Origin: Halomonas sp. DQ26W
Lineage (GTDB): Bacteria; Pseudomonadota; Gammaproteobacteria; Pseudomonadales; Halomonadaceae
Assembly (NCBI RefSeq): GCF_003339685.1
Contig: NZ_QPKI01000002.1
Span: 124,001-188,000, forward strand
Length of the DNA stretch: 64,000 nucleotides
Reading direction: 5' to 3'
A program made the translations under genes and the position numbers. The notes beneath the pieces were generated by a model. It saw only the letters and a list, made by a program, of their open reading frames with translations, was not told the origin of the DNA and searched no databases. Shown here piece by piece: positions 1 through 9,021 of the stretch. The first letter of the stretch is position 1; the number at the start of each line of letters is the position of its first letter.

Positions 1-1
1 T

Positions 2-691
2 AGCCAGCTGGAAAGCCTGGTCAAACAGTATCGTGACGTGATGAAGCGGATCGATCGCCTATCACGGGTCTATCCCAACGTGGTGCTGCGTAAGGTTGTG
101 CATGCGGCCACGCTAGAGGGTGAAGCGAGCCTCAAGGACCGCGTCACCATGCAGAAATGGATCGAGTTTCTGCAGGCCGAAATGGATGCGCTGGTGGCCT
201 ATGAGGGCGGTCCACGCTATACGTTCCGACTCGAAGAGGATACCGAGCGTGAGCTATATCTGCCGGCTGTGACCCTTACGGCGCACGGTGTCAGCACCGA
301 CTATGTCTGGGGCATCGATTTCTTCACCAGCGCCGACTATCGTGCCATGGCTGCACTAGGCACCACGCTCGATGGTCTACTGGAGGAGGGGGCTTATATC
401 GCCCGGGGCGAGCGCAAGAAATCGGTCGAGACCTTCTATCAGGCGCTGGACTGGCTGATGGCGGAAGCGCAGCGTGGCCTGGCCGTACAGCGCTACAAGG
501 GGCTGGGCGAGATGAACCCGGATCAGCTCTGGGAAACAACCATGGATCCTGACACCCGCCGTCTGCTTCGCGTGACCATCGAGGATGCTGTAGCTGCCGA
601 CATGATGTTCAACACTCTCATGGGTGATGAAGTCGAACCGCGTCGCGCCTTCATCGAGCATAACGCCCTGGTGGCCAACCTTGATGTCTAG
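2..691 (+). CDS. gyrB: DNA gyrase subunit B, C-terminal part (5' end outside window)
   Basis: The frame is open from base 2 and ends at a TAG at 691, so only about the last 229 residues are present. Gyrase B is the ATPase subunit of the A2B2 enzyme that introduces negative supercoils. The visible part is the end of the TOPRIM region and the tail: [10 protein letters not shown], then QLWETTMDP, then [14 protein letters not shown]. These blocks are typical of GyrB; the ending ANLDV also fits GyrB better than ParE. A strong terminator follows 70 bp downstream. In many gammaproteobacteria gyrB closes the dnaA-dnaN-recF-gyrB block at oriC, so the origin probably lies just left of base 1. Confidence 0.95.
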   Translation, partial: SQLESLVKQYRDVMKRIDRLSRVYPNVVLRKVVHAATLEGEASLKDRVTMQKWIEFLQAEMDALVAYEGGPRYTFRLEEDTERELYLPAVTLTAHGVSTDYVWGIDFFTSADYRAMAALGTTLDGLLEEGAYIARGERKKSVETFYQALDWLMAEAQRGLAVQRYKGLGEMNPDQLWETTMDPDTRRLLRVTIEDAVAADMMFNTLMGDEVEPRRAFIEHNALVANLDV

Positions 692-720
692 GCCAGCTCA
701 GATGTAGAAAGCACTTGCGA

Positions 721-736
721 TGTTTCACGTGAAACA
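721..736. promoter_or_regulatory. parS: parS site 1 (ParB/Spo0J binding centromere)
   Basis: The 16-mer TGTTTCACGTGAAACA is a perfect palindrome and fits the chromosomal parS consensus bound by ParB. The palindrome extends to 20 bp (719-738). It lies between gyrB and its terminator. Two identical copies sit about 1 kb downstream, which makes chance very unlikely. Confidence 0.93.
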
Positions 737-760
737 TCGCAGCATACCCGGCAATCAAAG

Positions 761-796
761 AAGAGAGGGCCTGCGAAAGCAGGCCCTCTCTTCTTT
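761..796 (+). terminator. Rho-independent terminator of gyrB
   Basis: A perfect 14-bp stem (761-774 with 779-792) is closed by a GAAA tetraloop. A short T-containing tail follows. It is placed 70 bp after the gyrB stop. The long stem could also stop transcripts coming from the right. Confidence 0.85.
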
Positions 797-1127
797 GTGA
801 AGCAGTCAATCAAGAAGACCGCTCAAGGAAGCTGTGCAAAGTGACTATGCTAAAAAAATTGCGAGAACCATACTAGTGATCAGTAGGTTAGATGGGGATT
901 AACACTCTGAGCATGCCTTGTGGAAGGTGAAGCAACGACCGGTAAAAGGTCGCATAGTTTGAGCGAGGCAAACGAAGACTTGAGCCGACTGCCTCCGATG
1001 AATGCTCAAAAGCCAGCGTAAATTAGAATCCAGGTGAGCCCGGAGCCCGACAGCGGCAGGCGAGAACGGACAGGCGCCGCGCAAGCAATCGTTGGCCAGC
1101 CCTTGGCGCGTACTATTTCTGATGGGC
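797..1127. other. Intergenic stretch of about 330 bp with several small hairpins, no convincing gene
   Basis: Between the gyrB terminator and the end of gmhB I see no convincing gene. The stretch holds small inverted repeats, for example CGACC with GGTCG at 936-952 and GTTTG with CAAAC at 957-973. The minus strand has an open frame of about 125 codons (899-1279). It is Cys/Arg-rich, overlaps gmhB and has no recognisable domain, so I do not call it. A decayed insertion or a structured RNA are both possible. Confidence 0.4.
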
Positions 1128-1679
1128 TTATTGTGACAGCAGCCAGTCGGTGAAAGCAGTAAGGTCATCAAAGATGAATGCCTGGGCGAGCCCGCTACCC
1201 TTGGCTTCCGTACGCCGACCCTTGCCGGTTCGCACCAGCACGGGACGACAGCCCATCGCCTCACCGGCCTGCAGGTCACGTAGGCTATCTCCCACCATCC
1301 AGCTCCCGGCCAGGGTATTCAGTTTCAGTGTCTGACGTATTTCCTCAAGCAGCCCCGGACGCGGCTTACGGCAGTCGCACCCGTCGTCGGGTCCATGAGG
1401 ACAGTAGGCAATATGCGCGATATTACCGCCGGCGTCAGCCACGAGACGGTTTAACTCATCGTGCATGTTCTCCAGCGCGGCTACGTCGTAGTAACCCCGA
1501 GATATCCCCGATTGGTTGGTGGCAACGGCAACCGTCCAGCCCGCCTGGCTCAACCGCGCGATGGCATCGATGGTGCCAATATAGGGTAGCCACTCCTCGA
1601 GTGACTTGATGTAGTAATCAGAGTCGTGATTGATGACACCGTCTCGGTCGAGAATCACAAGCTTGTTGGCATCGTACAT
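1128..1679 (-). CDS. gmhB: D-glycero-beta-D-manno-heptose-1,7-bisphosphate 7-phosphatase
   Basis: This 183-residue cytosolic HAD-superfamily phosphatase removes the 7-phosphate in the ADP-heptose pathway that feeds LPS inner-core synthesis. The HAD nucleophile motif DRDGV has D11 and D13. The zinc-site ligands C93, H95, C101 and C103 lie in a short loop, followed by K105 and the GD pair at 130-131. Length is normal for GmhB. It stands between gyrB and glyS, as in pseudomonads. Its partners hldE and hldD are in the LPS locus further right. Two parS sites lie directly upstream of its start, so its promoter must share that short region. Confidence 0.93.
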   Translation of the reverse strand: MYDANKLVILDRDGVINHDSDYYIKSLEEWLPYIGTIDAIARLSQAGWTVAVATNQSGISRGYYDVAALENMHDELNRLVADAGGNIAHIAYCPHGPDDGCDCRKPRPGLLEEIRQTLKLNTLAGSWMVGDSLRDLQAGEAMGCRPVLVRTGKGRRTEAKGSGLAQAFIFDDLTAFTDWLLSQ

Positions 1680-1726
1680 GGCATATCCGTATATGGCAGA
1701 TCGGAACCTGGCGGGAAGGAGAATAG

Positions 1727-1742
1727 TGTTTCACGTGAAACA
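1727..1742. promoter_or_regulatory. parS: parS site 2
   Basis: Exact copy of TGTTTCACGTGAAACA, a perfect palindrome. It lies in the gap between gmhB and glyS, about 1 kb from site 1 and 48 bp from site 3. Confidence 0.93.
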
Positions 1743-1774
1743 TCCGGCGCCAAGCGGTGGTTGCCGAGGGTGAG

Positions 1775-1790
1775 TGTTTCACGTGAAACA
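1775..1790. promoter_or_regulatory. parS: parS site 3
   Basis: Third exact copy of TGTTTCACGTGAAACA, 48 bp from site 2 (start to start). It is next to the glyS terminator. Confidence 0.93.
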
Positions 1791-1799
1791 TCAGGTAAG

Positions 1800-1828
1800 A
1801 AAAAGCCGGCGAGAGGTTCTCGCCGGCT
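1800..1828 (-). terminator. Rho-independent terminator of glyQ-glyS
   Basis: A perfect 11-bp stem (1804-1814 with 1818-1828) encloses a 3-nt loop. On the minus strand the stem is followed by a run of T. It begins 19 bp after the glyS stop. Confidence 0.85.
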
Positions 1829-1846
1829 AAGCACATCAAGCGAAGG

Positions 1847-3913
1847 CTACTGCTGGAGCAGGGCGATATCCGCCACTTCGAGAAACAGCCCCTGGAGGCC
1901 AGCCAGCAGGGCCAGGCGATTGGTGCGGGTGGCTTCATCCTCCGCCATGACCATGACCTGATCGAAGAAGGTATCGACGGGATCACGCAGGCTCGCGAGG
2001 GCATCCAGCGCCTCACGGTAGCGACCCTCGGCAAACAGCGGCATGACAGCCTCGCGTTGGGCGGCGATGGCCTTGAAGAGTGCCTCTTCGGCCGGTTCCA
2101 GCAGCAATGCCGGGTCAACGCTGGCGACGACTCGGCTGTCCTGCTTGGCGAGGATGTTGGCGACACGCTTGTTGGCAGCAGCCAGGGCGGAAGCCTCTTC
2201 GCGCTGGGCAAAGGCCTGAACGGCACGAAGACGCCGGGCAAAGTCCAGCGGGCGAGTCGCCGGCCGGGCACGCACGGCGTGATAGACCTCGGCCTCGATC
2301 CCTTCATCCTGCCCCCAGGCGCGGAAACGGTCGAGCATATAGGTCAGGACTTCTTCGACCAGGCTCTCGGCGTAGGGGAGCTCCTGATGTTGCGCAGCAG
2401 CAAGTTCCAGCAGCTCGCGGAGATCCAGGTCGAGTTCGCCCTTGACCAGGATGTTGAGCACCCCGATGGAGGCGCGGCGAAGCGCGAAGGGGTCCTTGGT
2501 GCCGGTGGGTCGTGCGCCGATACCGAAGATGCCGGTCAGGGTGTCGAGCCGGTCGGCCAGCGCCAGTGCGAGACCGGTACGGGTCTCGGGAATGGCGTCG
2601 GTAGCGAAGCGTGGCAGGTACTGCTCCTCAAGCGCCTGGGCAACGTCGGCCGGCTCGCCATCCTGGCTGGCATAGTAGCGGCCCATGATGCCCTGAAGTT
2701 CGGGGAATTCGAGCACCATTTCGGTGATCAGGTCGCACTTGCCGAGTTCGGCGGCGCGTCGGGCGTGTGCCACGTCGCCGCCGATGCGGCCGGCGATGAA
2801 GGCGGCGACCGCCGCCGTCCGATGAGCCTTGTCAGCCAGAGTGCCGAGCTGTTTCTGGAACAGCACGCTGGTGAGGCCGTCGATGCGGCTGGCGAGGGGC
2901 TGCTTGCGGTCGGTGTCGTAGAAGAAGGCGGCATCGGCCAGGCGGGGGCGAATCACCTTCTCGTTACCCTCGATGACCTGCTGTGGATCCTGGCTATCGA
3001 TATTGGCGATGGTGATGAACAGGGGCTTGAGGTTACCGGCATCGTCGAGCAGGTGAAAGTACTTCTGGTTGGCCTTCATCGAGGATATCAGGCACTCGGC
3101 CGGAACCTCGAGGAAACGCTCGTCGAAGCTCCCGGCCAGTGCCACTGGCCACTCCACCAAGCCGCTCACCTCGGTGAGCAGATCCTCGTCGATGACCGCC
3201 GTGGCCACCTGGATCTCTGCCTCGGAGAGCACCTGCTCGCGGATGCGCTCGCGGCGCTTTTTGCGATCGACCAGCACCCAGGCGTTTTCCAGGGCGGTCA
3301 TGTAGTCGTTGGCGTGGGCCAGTTCGAAGGGGTCGGGAGCGTGGAAACGGTGGCCGCGGGTCGTGCGACCGGCAGATAGGCCAAGAACCTCGGCGTCGAC
3401 GATGTCGCTGCCATAGAGCATCACCAGCCAATGCACCGGGCGAGAAAACTCGATGCGCGAGGCGCCCCAGCGCATGTTCTTGGGCACCGGCAGGGCGGCT
3501 ACCGCCTTGGCGGCGATAGCGGGCAGCAGTGCCGTCGTGGCTTCACCCGACTGCCGTTCGCGGTAGCCGAGCCAGGTACCCTTGTCGGTCTCCAGGTGAA
3601 TCAAGTCGGCTACATCAACGCTGCAGGATCGCGCAAAGCCCTGGGCGGCCTTGGTAGGCTCGCCATCCTTGTAGGCGGCGGCCAGCGCGGGACCGCGACG
3701 CTCGACTTCCCGGTCTGGCTGTTTGTCGGCCAGTTCGGTGATCTGCACGGCCAGGCGCCGGGGGGTAGCCCAAGCGTGAACCTCGGCAAAGCTGATATCG
3801 GCATCGGCGAGACCGCGGCGGATGCCGTCGGCCAATGCATCGGAGAGGGCATCGATGGCGCCCGGCGGAAGCTCCTCGGCCCCCAGTTCCAACAAAAAAG
3901 TATCAACAGCCAT
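1847..3913 (-). CDS. glyS: Glycine--tRNA ligase beta subunit
   Basis: GlyS is the large subunit of the alpha2beta2 bacterial glycyl-tRNA synthetase; it recognises tRNA(Gly) and carries editing-like HD and anticodon-binding regions. The 688-residue product starts LLELGAEELPPGAI, a hallmark of the family. The frame could start six bases earlier at a TTG, but the ATG at 3913 has an AGGGAG Shine-Dalgarno at proper distance and lies just after the glyQ stop. It is therefore translated as the second gene of a glyQ-glyS operon. The operon ends at the hairpin at 1800-1828. Length matches the family (about 690). Confidence 0.95.
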   Translation of the reverse strand: MAVDTFLLELGAEELPPGAIDALSDALADGIRRGLADADISFAEVHAWATPRRLAVQITELADKQPDREVERRGPALAAAYKDGEPTKAAQGFARSCSVDVADLIHLETDKGTWLGYRERQSGEATTALLPAIAAKAVAALPVPKNMRWGASRIEFSRPVHWLVMLYGSDIVDAEVLGLSAGRTTRGHRFHAPDPFELAHANDYMTALENAWVLVDRKKRRERIREQVLSEAEIQVATAVIDEDLLTEVSGLVEWPVALAGSFDERFLEVPAECLISSMKANQKYFHLLDDAGNLKPLFITIANIDSQDPQQVIEGNEKVIRPRLADAAFFYDTDRKQPLASRIDGLTSVLFQKQLGTLADKAHRTAAVAAFIAGRIGGDVAHARRAAELGKCDLITEMVLEFPELQGIMGRYYASQDGEPADVAQALEEQYLPRFATDAIPETRTGLALALADRLDTLTGIFGIGARPTGTKDPFALRRASIGVLNILVKGELDLDLRELLELAAAQHQELPYAESLVEEVLTYMLDRFRAWGQDEGIEAEVYHAVRARPATRPLDFARRLRAVQAFAQREEASALAAANKRVANILAKQDSRVVASVDPALLLEPAEEALFKAIAAQREAVMPLFAEGRYREALDALASLRDPVDTFFDQVMVMAEDEATRTNRLALLAGLQGLFLEVADIALLQQ

Positions 3914-3915
3914 GG

Positions 3916-4908
3916 TCAAGCGTCTCCCTGTTCGGCAAGCGGCTCTTTGGCGAGCAGTTCCTGGCGCAGGGCCTCGGGGGCCATGGGGAAACCGGCGGCC
4001 TTGCGTGAATCGAAATAGGCGTGTGCCACGTCGCGGGCCATGGTGCGCACGCGCAGGATGTAGCGCTGGCGCTCGGTAACGGAAATGGCGTGACGTGCAT
4101 CCAGCAGATTGAAGGTGTGAGATGCCTTTAGCACCTGCTCGTAGGCGGGCAGCGGGAGGCCGGCCTCAAGCAGCTTGGTGCACTCGTTCTCCTGATGGTC
4201 GAAGGCGGCGAAGAGGGCAGGCACGTCGGCGTGCTCGAAGTTGTAGGCCGACTGTTCCCGCTCGTTCTGCAGGTAGACGTCGCCGTAGGTGACCTTCGTG
4301 CCATCCGGTGCCACGGTCCAGACGAGGTCATAGACGCTGTCGACGTTCTGCAGGTACATGGCGATACGCTCGAGGCCATAGGTCAGTTCGCCGGTGACGG
4401 GATAGCATTCTATGCCGCCCGCCTGCTGGAAATAGGTGAACTGGGTCACCTCCATGCCATTGAGCCAGACCTCCCAGCCCAGCCCCCAGGCGCCGAGGGT
4501 GGGCGACTCCCAGTTATCCTCGACAAAGCGAATGTCATGTACCAACGGGTCGATGCCCAGGCGTGCGAGGGAGCCCAGGAAGAGCTCCTGCAGGTCGGCG
4601 GGGGAGGGCTTCATCACGACCTGGAACTGGTAGTAGTGCTGGAGCCGGTTGGGGTTCTCACCGTAGCGGCCGTCGGTGGGTCGGCGGGAGGGCTGCACGT
4701 AGGCGGCATTCCAGGTCTCGGGTCCGATGGAGCGCAGGAAGGTGGCGGGGTGAAAGGTGCCAGCGCCGACCTCCATGTCCAGGGGCTGGAGCACCACGCA
4801 GCCCTGTTCGGCCCAGTACTGCTGCAGGGCCAGGATCAGGCCCTGGAAGGTTGTTGCGTTCGGCGTCGAGCCCGGGGTCGAGGTCGACGATAGTGTCGAG
4901 AGAGTCAT
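3916..4908 (-). CDS. glyQ: Glycine--tRNA ligase alpha subunit
   Basis: GlyQ is the catalytic class II subunit of glycyl-tRNA synthetase, forming glycyl-adenylate. Recognisable blocks include [47 protein letters not shown] and a C-terminal ATP-site region. I take the ATG at 4908 (330 residues), which leaves a leader of about 30 nt after a TATACT box. An in-frame ATG at 4929 would add seven residues and cannot be excluded. Longer in-frame extension to 5010 overlaps hldD and is unlikely. Typical GlyQ is 300-320 residues. Confidence 0.94.
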   Translation of the reverse strand: MTLSTLSSTSTPGSTPNATTFQGLILALQQYWAEQGCVVLQPLDMEVGAGTFHPATFLRSIGPETWNAAYVQPSRRPTDGRYGENPNRLQHYYQFQVVMKPSPADLQELFLGSLARLGIDPLVHDIRFVEDNWESPTLGAWGLGWEVWLNGMEVTQFTYFQQAGGIECYPVTGELTYGLERIAMYLQNVDSVYDLVWTVAPDGTKVTYGDVYLQNEREQSAYNFEHADVPALFAAFDHQENECTKLLEAGLPLPAYEQVLKASHTFNLLDARHAISVTERQRYILRVRTMARDVAHAYFDSRKAAGFPMAPEALRQELLAKEPLAEQGDA

Positions 4909-4946
4909 TGGGAAAGCACCGTTGGCCATGAATTCACAAGGCGTCA

Positions 4947-4952
4947 AGTATA
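4947..4952 (-). promoter_or_regulatory. Putative -10 box of glyQ
   Basis: TATACT on the minus strand lies about 38 bp before the chosen glyQ start. No good -35 hexamer is visible at 17 bp. The call rests on position and the -10 match only. Confidence 0.35.
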
Positions 4953-5009
4953 CAATCACAGACACATCGGTTATAGGCGCAGTCAGCTGCGCCGCAGCGA
5001 GGAATCCCA

Positions 5010-5975
5010 ATGATCGTAGTGACAGGCGGTGCCGGCTTCATCGGTTCGAATCTGGTCAAGGCACTCAATGAGCGTGGCCGCACTGATGTGCTGGTCGTCG
5101 ACGACCTTCTCGACGGCACCAAGTTCGTCAATCTGGCCGACTGCACGCTTGGGGACTATCTGGACAAGCATGACTTTCGCGACCGGGTCGAGGCGGTAAT
5201 GCGCGGTGAACCGTCGAGGCTGCCTCCCATCGAGGCCATCTTCCATGAAGGCGCCTGCTCGGACACCACCGAGTGGGATGGCCGATTCATGCTCGACAAC
5301 AACTTCGAGTACTCCAAGGTGCTGCTGCATTTTTGCCAGCTGAAGGGCATCCCTTTCCTCTACGCTTCCTCGGCGGCTACCTACGGTGGCAGCCTGGTCT
5401 TTCGTGAGGAGCCTGAGCATGAGAAGCCACTTAATGTCTATGGCTACTCCAAGCTGCTCTTCGACCAGTACGTGCGCGAGCACTGGAGCGAGCTGACGAG
5501 TCAGGTGGTGGGGTTTCGCTACTTCAATGTCTATGGCCCGCGGGAACAGCACAAGGGCAAAATGGCCAGTGTCGCCTTCCATCATCACACCCAGATATCG
5601 GCGGGGCAGGACCTCAAGCTGTTCGGTGCCTGGGATGGTTACGAGGCCGGCATGCAGAGTCGTGACTTCGTCTATGTCGGCGACGTGGTGAACGTCAACC
5701 TGTGGTTCCTCGACAACCCCGAGAAGTCCGGTATCTTCAACCTGGGCACGGGGCGTGCCGAGCCCTTCAAGGCGATCGGTGAATCCGTCATTGATTTTCA
5801 CCGCCAGGGCCGGATCGAGTACATCGATTTTCCCGAAGAGCTCAAGGGCCGCTATCAGAGCTATACCCGTGCCGATATCTCACGGCTGCGCGAGGCAGGG
5901 TACGATCGGGAGTTTCGCTCCGTGGCCGAGGGGGTGGGAGAGTACCTGCACTGGCTCGGTGGAGAGAATGAATGA
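5010..5975 (+). CDS. hldD: ADP-L-glycero-D-manno-heptose 6-epimerase
   Basis: HldD (RfaD) inverts C6 of ADP-D,D-heptose to give ADP-L,D-heptose, the donor for LPS inner-core heptoses. The 321-residue protein is an extended short-chain dehydrogenase: the NADP-binding motif GGAGFIGSN is at residues 6-14 and the catalytic Y144-x3-K148 lies in YGYSK. A GAGGA ribosome site precedes the ATG. A small GC-rich hairpin (4976-4993) lies in its leader. It overlaps waaF by ATGA, so the two are coupled in translation. Confidence 0.95.
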   Translation: MIVVTGGAGFIGSNLVKALNERGRTDVLVVDDLLDGTKFVNLADCTLGDYLDKHDFRDRVEAVMRGEPSRLPPIEAIFHEGACSDTTEWDGRFMLDNNFEYSKVLLHFCQLKGIPFLYASSAATYGGSLVFREEPEHEKPLNVYGYSKLLFDQYVREHWSELTSQVVGFRYFNVYGPREQHKGKMASVAFHHHTQISAGQDLKLFGAWDGYEAGMQSRDFVYVGDVVNVNLWFLDNPEKSGIFNLGTGRAEPFKAIGESVIDFHRQGRIEYIDFPEELKGRYQSYTRADISRLREAGYDREFRSVAEGVGEYLHWLGGENE

Positions 5976-7015
5976 GGGCACCGCCTTCGTCGGGCGAGCG
6001 CATCCTGGTGATCGGCCCATCCTGGGTCGGCGACATGGTAATGGCCCAAAGCTTGCTGAAGACACTCAGGCAGCGCCAGCCCGATTGCCAGATCGGCGTC
6101 GTGGCGCCCGGCTGGTCGCAGCCGATCCTTGAGCGGATGGAAGAAGTCGGCGAGGTGGCGACGCTGGACGTGACCCACGGTGAATTCGGCTGGGGCACAC
6201 GGCGGGCGCTGGCAAAGCGGCTCAAGGGGCGCTTCGACCGGGCGATCGTGCTCCCCCGCTCCTGGAAATCAGCGCTGGTTCCCTTTCTGGCGCGTATACC
6301 CAGGCGCACGGGGTTCACCGGTGAGCAACGCTACGGGCTGCTCACCGATCGACGAACGCTGGACAAGACGGCGCTGGACCAGACCGTCAAGCGCTTCGTC
6401 GCGCTGGGCCTGCCGCCAGGCGCCGACCTGGGCGCGCTGACGGTTCCCCGCCCGCGGCTGCGCGTCGATAGCGATAACATGGCCGCCGTGCGCCAGGGCC
6501 TGGGGCTTTCGTCACGAGCGGCCATCGGCATGATGCCGGGTGCCGAATATGGACCGGCCAAGCAGTGGCCATTGAGACACTTTCGCGAACTGGCCCAGCG
6601 CTTGGTGGCGGAAGGCTTCGAGGTGCGGGTGCTCGGCGGCCCCAAGGATGCCGAGGCCGGCGAGGCGATTGCCGAAAGCCAGCAGGGGGTGCACAACCTG
6701 TGCGGCAAGACACGGCTGGCCGATGCCGTGGACCTGCTGGCCGACTGTCGTCAGGTGGTCACCAATGATTCGGGGCTGATGCATGTGGCAGCGGCCGTGG
6801 GAACCCGCGTCCAGGCCCTGTATGGCTCGTCGTCGCCAGCCTATACGCCGCCCCTGACCGACAATGCCACGATTCACACCCTGGCGCTCGAATGCTCGCC
6901 CTGTTTCCAGCGAACCTGTCCGCTGGGTCATACCAACTGCCTGGTGCAGCTCTCGCCCCAGCGGGTCTTGCAGGCGATATTGGCCTCGAGCGCGGAACTC
7001 ATCGGTCGTGGCTAG
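5972..7015 (+). CDS. waaF: ADP-heptose--LPS heptosyltransferase II
   Basis: WaaF adds the second L,D-heptose to the Kdo-heptose inner core on the cytoplasmic face of the inner membrane. The 347-residue protein is a GT9 GT-B enzyme. Near the N-terminus it has [16 protein letters not shown]; mid-protein [14 protein letters not shown]; then the nucleotide-heptose site [15 protein letters not shown] and the [11 protein letters not shown] block typical of heptosyltransferase II. The Cys-rich segment [16 protein letters not shown] is also usual for WaaF. It starts inside the hldD stop (ATGA overlap). It ends only 6 bp from the convergent gene on the other strand, leaving no room for a classical terminator. 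Confidence 0.94.
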   Translation: MRAPPSSGERILVIGPSWVGDMVMAQSLLKTLRQRQPDCQIGVVAPGWSQPILERMEEVGEVATLDVTHGEFGWGTRRALAKRLKGRFDRAIVLPRSWKSALVPFLARIPRRTGFTGEQRYGLLTDRRTLDKTALDQTVKRFVALGLPPGADLGALTVPRPRLRVDSDNMAAVRQGLGLSSRAAIGMMPGAEYGPAKQWPLRHFRELAQRLVAEGFEVRVLGGPKDAEAGEAIAESQQGVHNLCGKTRLADAVDLLADCRQVVTNDSGLMHVAAAVGTRVQALYGSSSPAYTPPLTDNATIHTLALECSPCFQRTCPLGHTNCLVQLSPQRVLQAILASSAELIGRG

Positions 7016-7021
7016 GCGTGA

Positions 7022-8698
7022 TCACTGGACCGAGGCGGGTTTCTCTCCGGTAGCGTCCTTCGGTGTCTCCACGACCTGTTCTTGAGGTGCCGCCTCCCGC
7101 TCCTCGCGCTGCGGTGCAAGCCCCTCCCACAGACGTTGCTGCAGGGCGTTTTCCTCGCGCATTCGGGCATTCACGAAGTCCATGCCGTGCTCTTCGATCA
7201 GGGTGGGTTCATCAGACAGTAGTGACACGCCGAGGCCGGATCGGTGCCAGTCGATGGTGAAACCCATGGCTTCCAGGATGGTGGGAAACACGTCCACCAT
7301 GGAGGCCTCGCGGGCCTGTCGGCCAACAGGGATGCCGGGGCCCAAGAGCATTAAGGTATTGTCTCGCTCGCTCTGGATCAACTGTTCCCAGGCCGAGACC
7401 CGCATGGTCAGGTGGTCACTGGCGATGACCACCAGGGTGTTGTCCAGTAAGTCTTCATTATCCAGGCGTTGGAGCAGGTCCCGGGCCAGCCAGGCCACAC
7501 ATTCGACCGAATAAAGGATATCCTCACCGTCGAATTCGCCCTGGCGATCGAGACAGCGCTGGGCGGGGTAGCCACTCGGAGCATGGGCGTTCAGTGAGAG
7601 GTTGACCAGCCCCCAGGGTCTCTCCTCCTCGTTCAGTCGACGGATCTCATCGACGGTGAAGTCGTAGAGGGAGTCGTCATAGAGCCCCCAGTTATTGAGA
7701 TAGTCGGGGTCGTCGAGGCGGGGCTGAAGGTCTTCGCGTCCCAGAATCGTGTCGAAGCCGTGATCCTGGTAAAAGAGACCCTTGCCGGCGAAGGCGGTGC
7801 TGGCACCGCCCATGTAGGTGAGTCGGTAGCCCTGTTTGTAAAGCAGGTCGCCCAGGCAGTCAACTCCGGGTACGACATGGTCCAGCGGCGAGAATTGTCG
7901 GTCGTGAAGTAGGCCGGCCGGCATCAGCGGAGTGCCGCACTGGCTGGCTATCATGCCTGCCATGGTCCAGCCGGTGTTGTCGATCTGGTAGACACCCTCA
8001 TACACCAGGCCATCCTCGCCGATGGCGTCCAGGTCGGCATAGGCGTCGCCGAAGCGCTCGCGATCGGCATAGGTGCGCTCGACGCTTTCCAGATAGAGCA
8101 GCAGGAGGTTGGGCGGGTCGTCCCGAGCGTCGAGGATCATCGGTTCCACATATTGGCGGTCCAGCCAGGCGCCATCGTTAGTAACGATAGACGCGCCGCG
8201 CTGGGTCACTCCGTACAACAGGGGGTTGCTGGCCAGCAGTACCAAGGCCAAAAAGAACTCGACGCGTCGCCAGCGGTGATCGTGGCGGAGGAGCCAGAGG
8301 AACGACATGAACAAAGCCGCCATGGAGAGGGCATAGAAGATGGCTGCCCCGACCCGACCGACACCGCCATGGTCGGCCATGCCGGCCTGAAGATGGAAGA
8401 AGACGGCACCGAGATCGACGATGCCGAAGCTTTCGGAAAGATAGATGTAGAGCCCCCATAGCGCGATGGGTACCAGTGCCCACGACCAGATGCGTGGCAC
8501 GATAGGGCGCTGCGGGGAACGAGGTGCGCCCCAGCGAAGCCAGGACCCCAGGGCCAACCAGGTTGCCGCGATGAGGGGGAGCCCCCAGATCGGCAGTCGT
8601 GTCAGGGATGTGACGGCATACCCCAGGCACAGGCTAATGATCAGCAGCGAACACCAGCGGGGATAATTCATGTCACGAAACGAGAAGAAAAAAGGCAT
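7022..8698 (-). CDS. Membrane sulfatase-fold transferase, phosphoglycerol/phosphoethanolamine transferase-like (MdoB/OpgB family)
   Basis: The 558-residue protein has about four to five N-terminal membrane helices (first ~170 residues), then a periplasmic alkaline-phosphatase-superfamily domain. The segment LYLESVERTYAD, followed by NTGWTMAGMIASQCG, strongly resembles the active-site region of phosphoglycerol transferase I (MdoB), where a Thr acts as nucleophile. A later SDH (in IASDHL) and GLG near the end fit the metal site of this superfamily. The charged, Gln/Glu-rich tail (last ~40 residues) is unusual. Its place inside the LPS-core locus suggests that it decorates core oligosaccharide or periplasmic glucan. 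The substrate cannot be read from sequence. A GTG two codons upstream and an ATG at 8671 are alternative starts; none has a clear ribosome site. Confidence 0.75.
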   Translation of the reverse strand: MPFFFSFRDMNYPRWCSLLIISLCLGYAVTSLTRLPIWGLPLIAATWLALGSWLRWGAPRSPQRPIVPRIWSWALVPIALWGLYIYLSESFGIVDLGAVFFHLQAGMADHGGVGRVGAAIFYALSMAALFMSFLWLLRHDHRWRRVEFFLALVLLASNPLLYGVTQRGASIVTNDGAWLDRQYVEPMILDARDDPPNLLLLYLESVERTYADRERFGDAYADLDAIGEDGLVYEGVYQIDNTGWTMAGMIASQCGTPLMPAGLLHDRQFSPLDHVVPGVDCLGDLLYKQGYRLTYMGGASTAFAGKGLFYQDHGFDTILGREDLQPRLDDPDYLNNWGLYDDSLYDFTVDEIRRLNEEERPWGLVNLSLNAHAPSGYPAQRCLDRQGEFDGEDILYSVECVAWLARDLLQRLDNEDLLDNTLVVIASDHLTMRVSAWEQLIQSERDNTLMLLGPGIPVGRQAREASMVDVFPTILEAMGFTIDWHRSGLGVSLLSDEPTLIEEHGMDFVNARMREENALQQRLWEGLAPQREEREAAPQEQVVETPKDATGEKPASVQ

Positions 8699-8862
8699 GG
8701 GCACAGAGCGCGCAAGGTGGTGAGTTCAGTTAGCAGCTTATCAAGTCGAGACCCACTTGCACCAAAAGTTGCGGATCACACCGTATGTTGGAAAGCGTCG
8801 TTTGCCGCCCCGGTACCGGCACCAGTAAACTGATGCCCCGCTCAGCTGACAAGGAAAGGCCC

Positions 8863-9021
8863 ATGAGCCTGGCTGCCGTACTGATCGTCAAGAACGAGGA
8901 GGCACACCTGCGAGCCTGCCTTGAGACACTGAGCTGGGTGGACGAGATCGTGGTGGTGGATGCCGGCAGTATGGATGCGCGAATTGCTACGCTTGTCTTT
9001 CATTCTCATGGAGTTCGTTGA
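8863..9021 (+). pseudogene. Truncated family 2 glycosyltransferase, N-terminal fragment only
   Basis: The ATG at 8863 has a good AAGGAAAGG ribosome site. It opens with MSLAAVLIVKNEEAHLRAC and reaches a DAGSMDA block, the normal first ~40 residues of a WaaE/KdtX-type GT2 enzyme. After about base 8980 the similarity stops. The frame then runs antisense into the 3' end of the convergent glycosyltransferase and ends at 9021 after 52 residues. An intact enzyme would be about 250 residues. This is the broken left end of an ancestral core glycosyltransferase, cut where the next, lower-GC gene begins. Confidence 0.8.

Noticed and set aside
899..1279. 126-codon minus-strand frame next to gmhB
   Set aside because: It overlaps the end of gmhB in another frame and has no recognisable motif or good ribosome site.
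2057..3379. 440-codon plus-strand frame opposite glyS
   Set aside because: It is the GC-driven antisense shadow of a clear glyS gene and has no domain.
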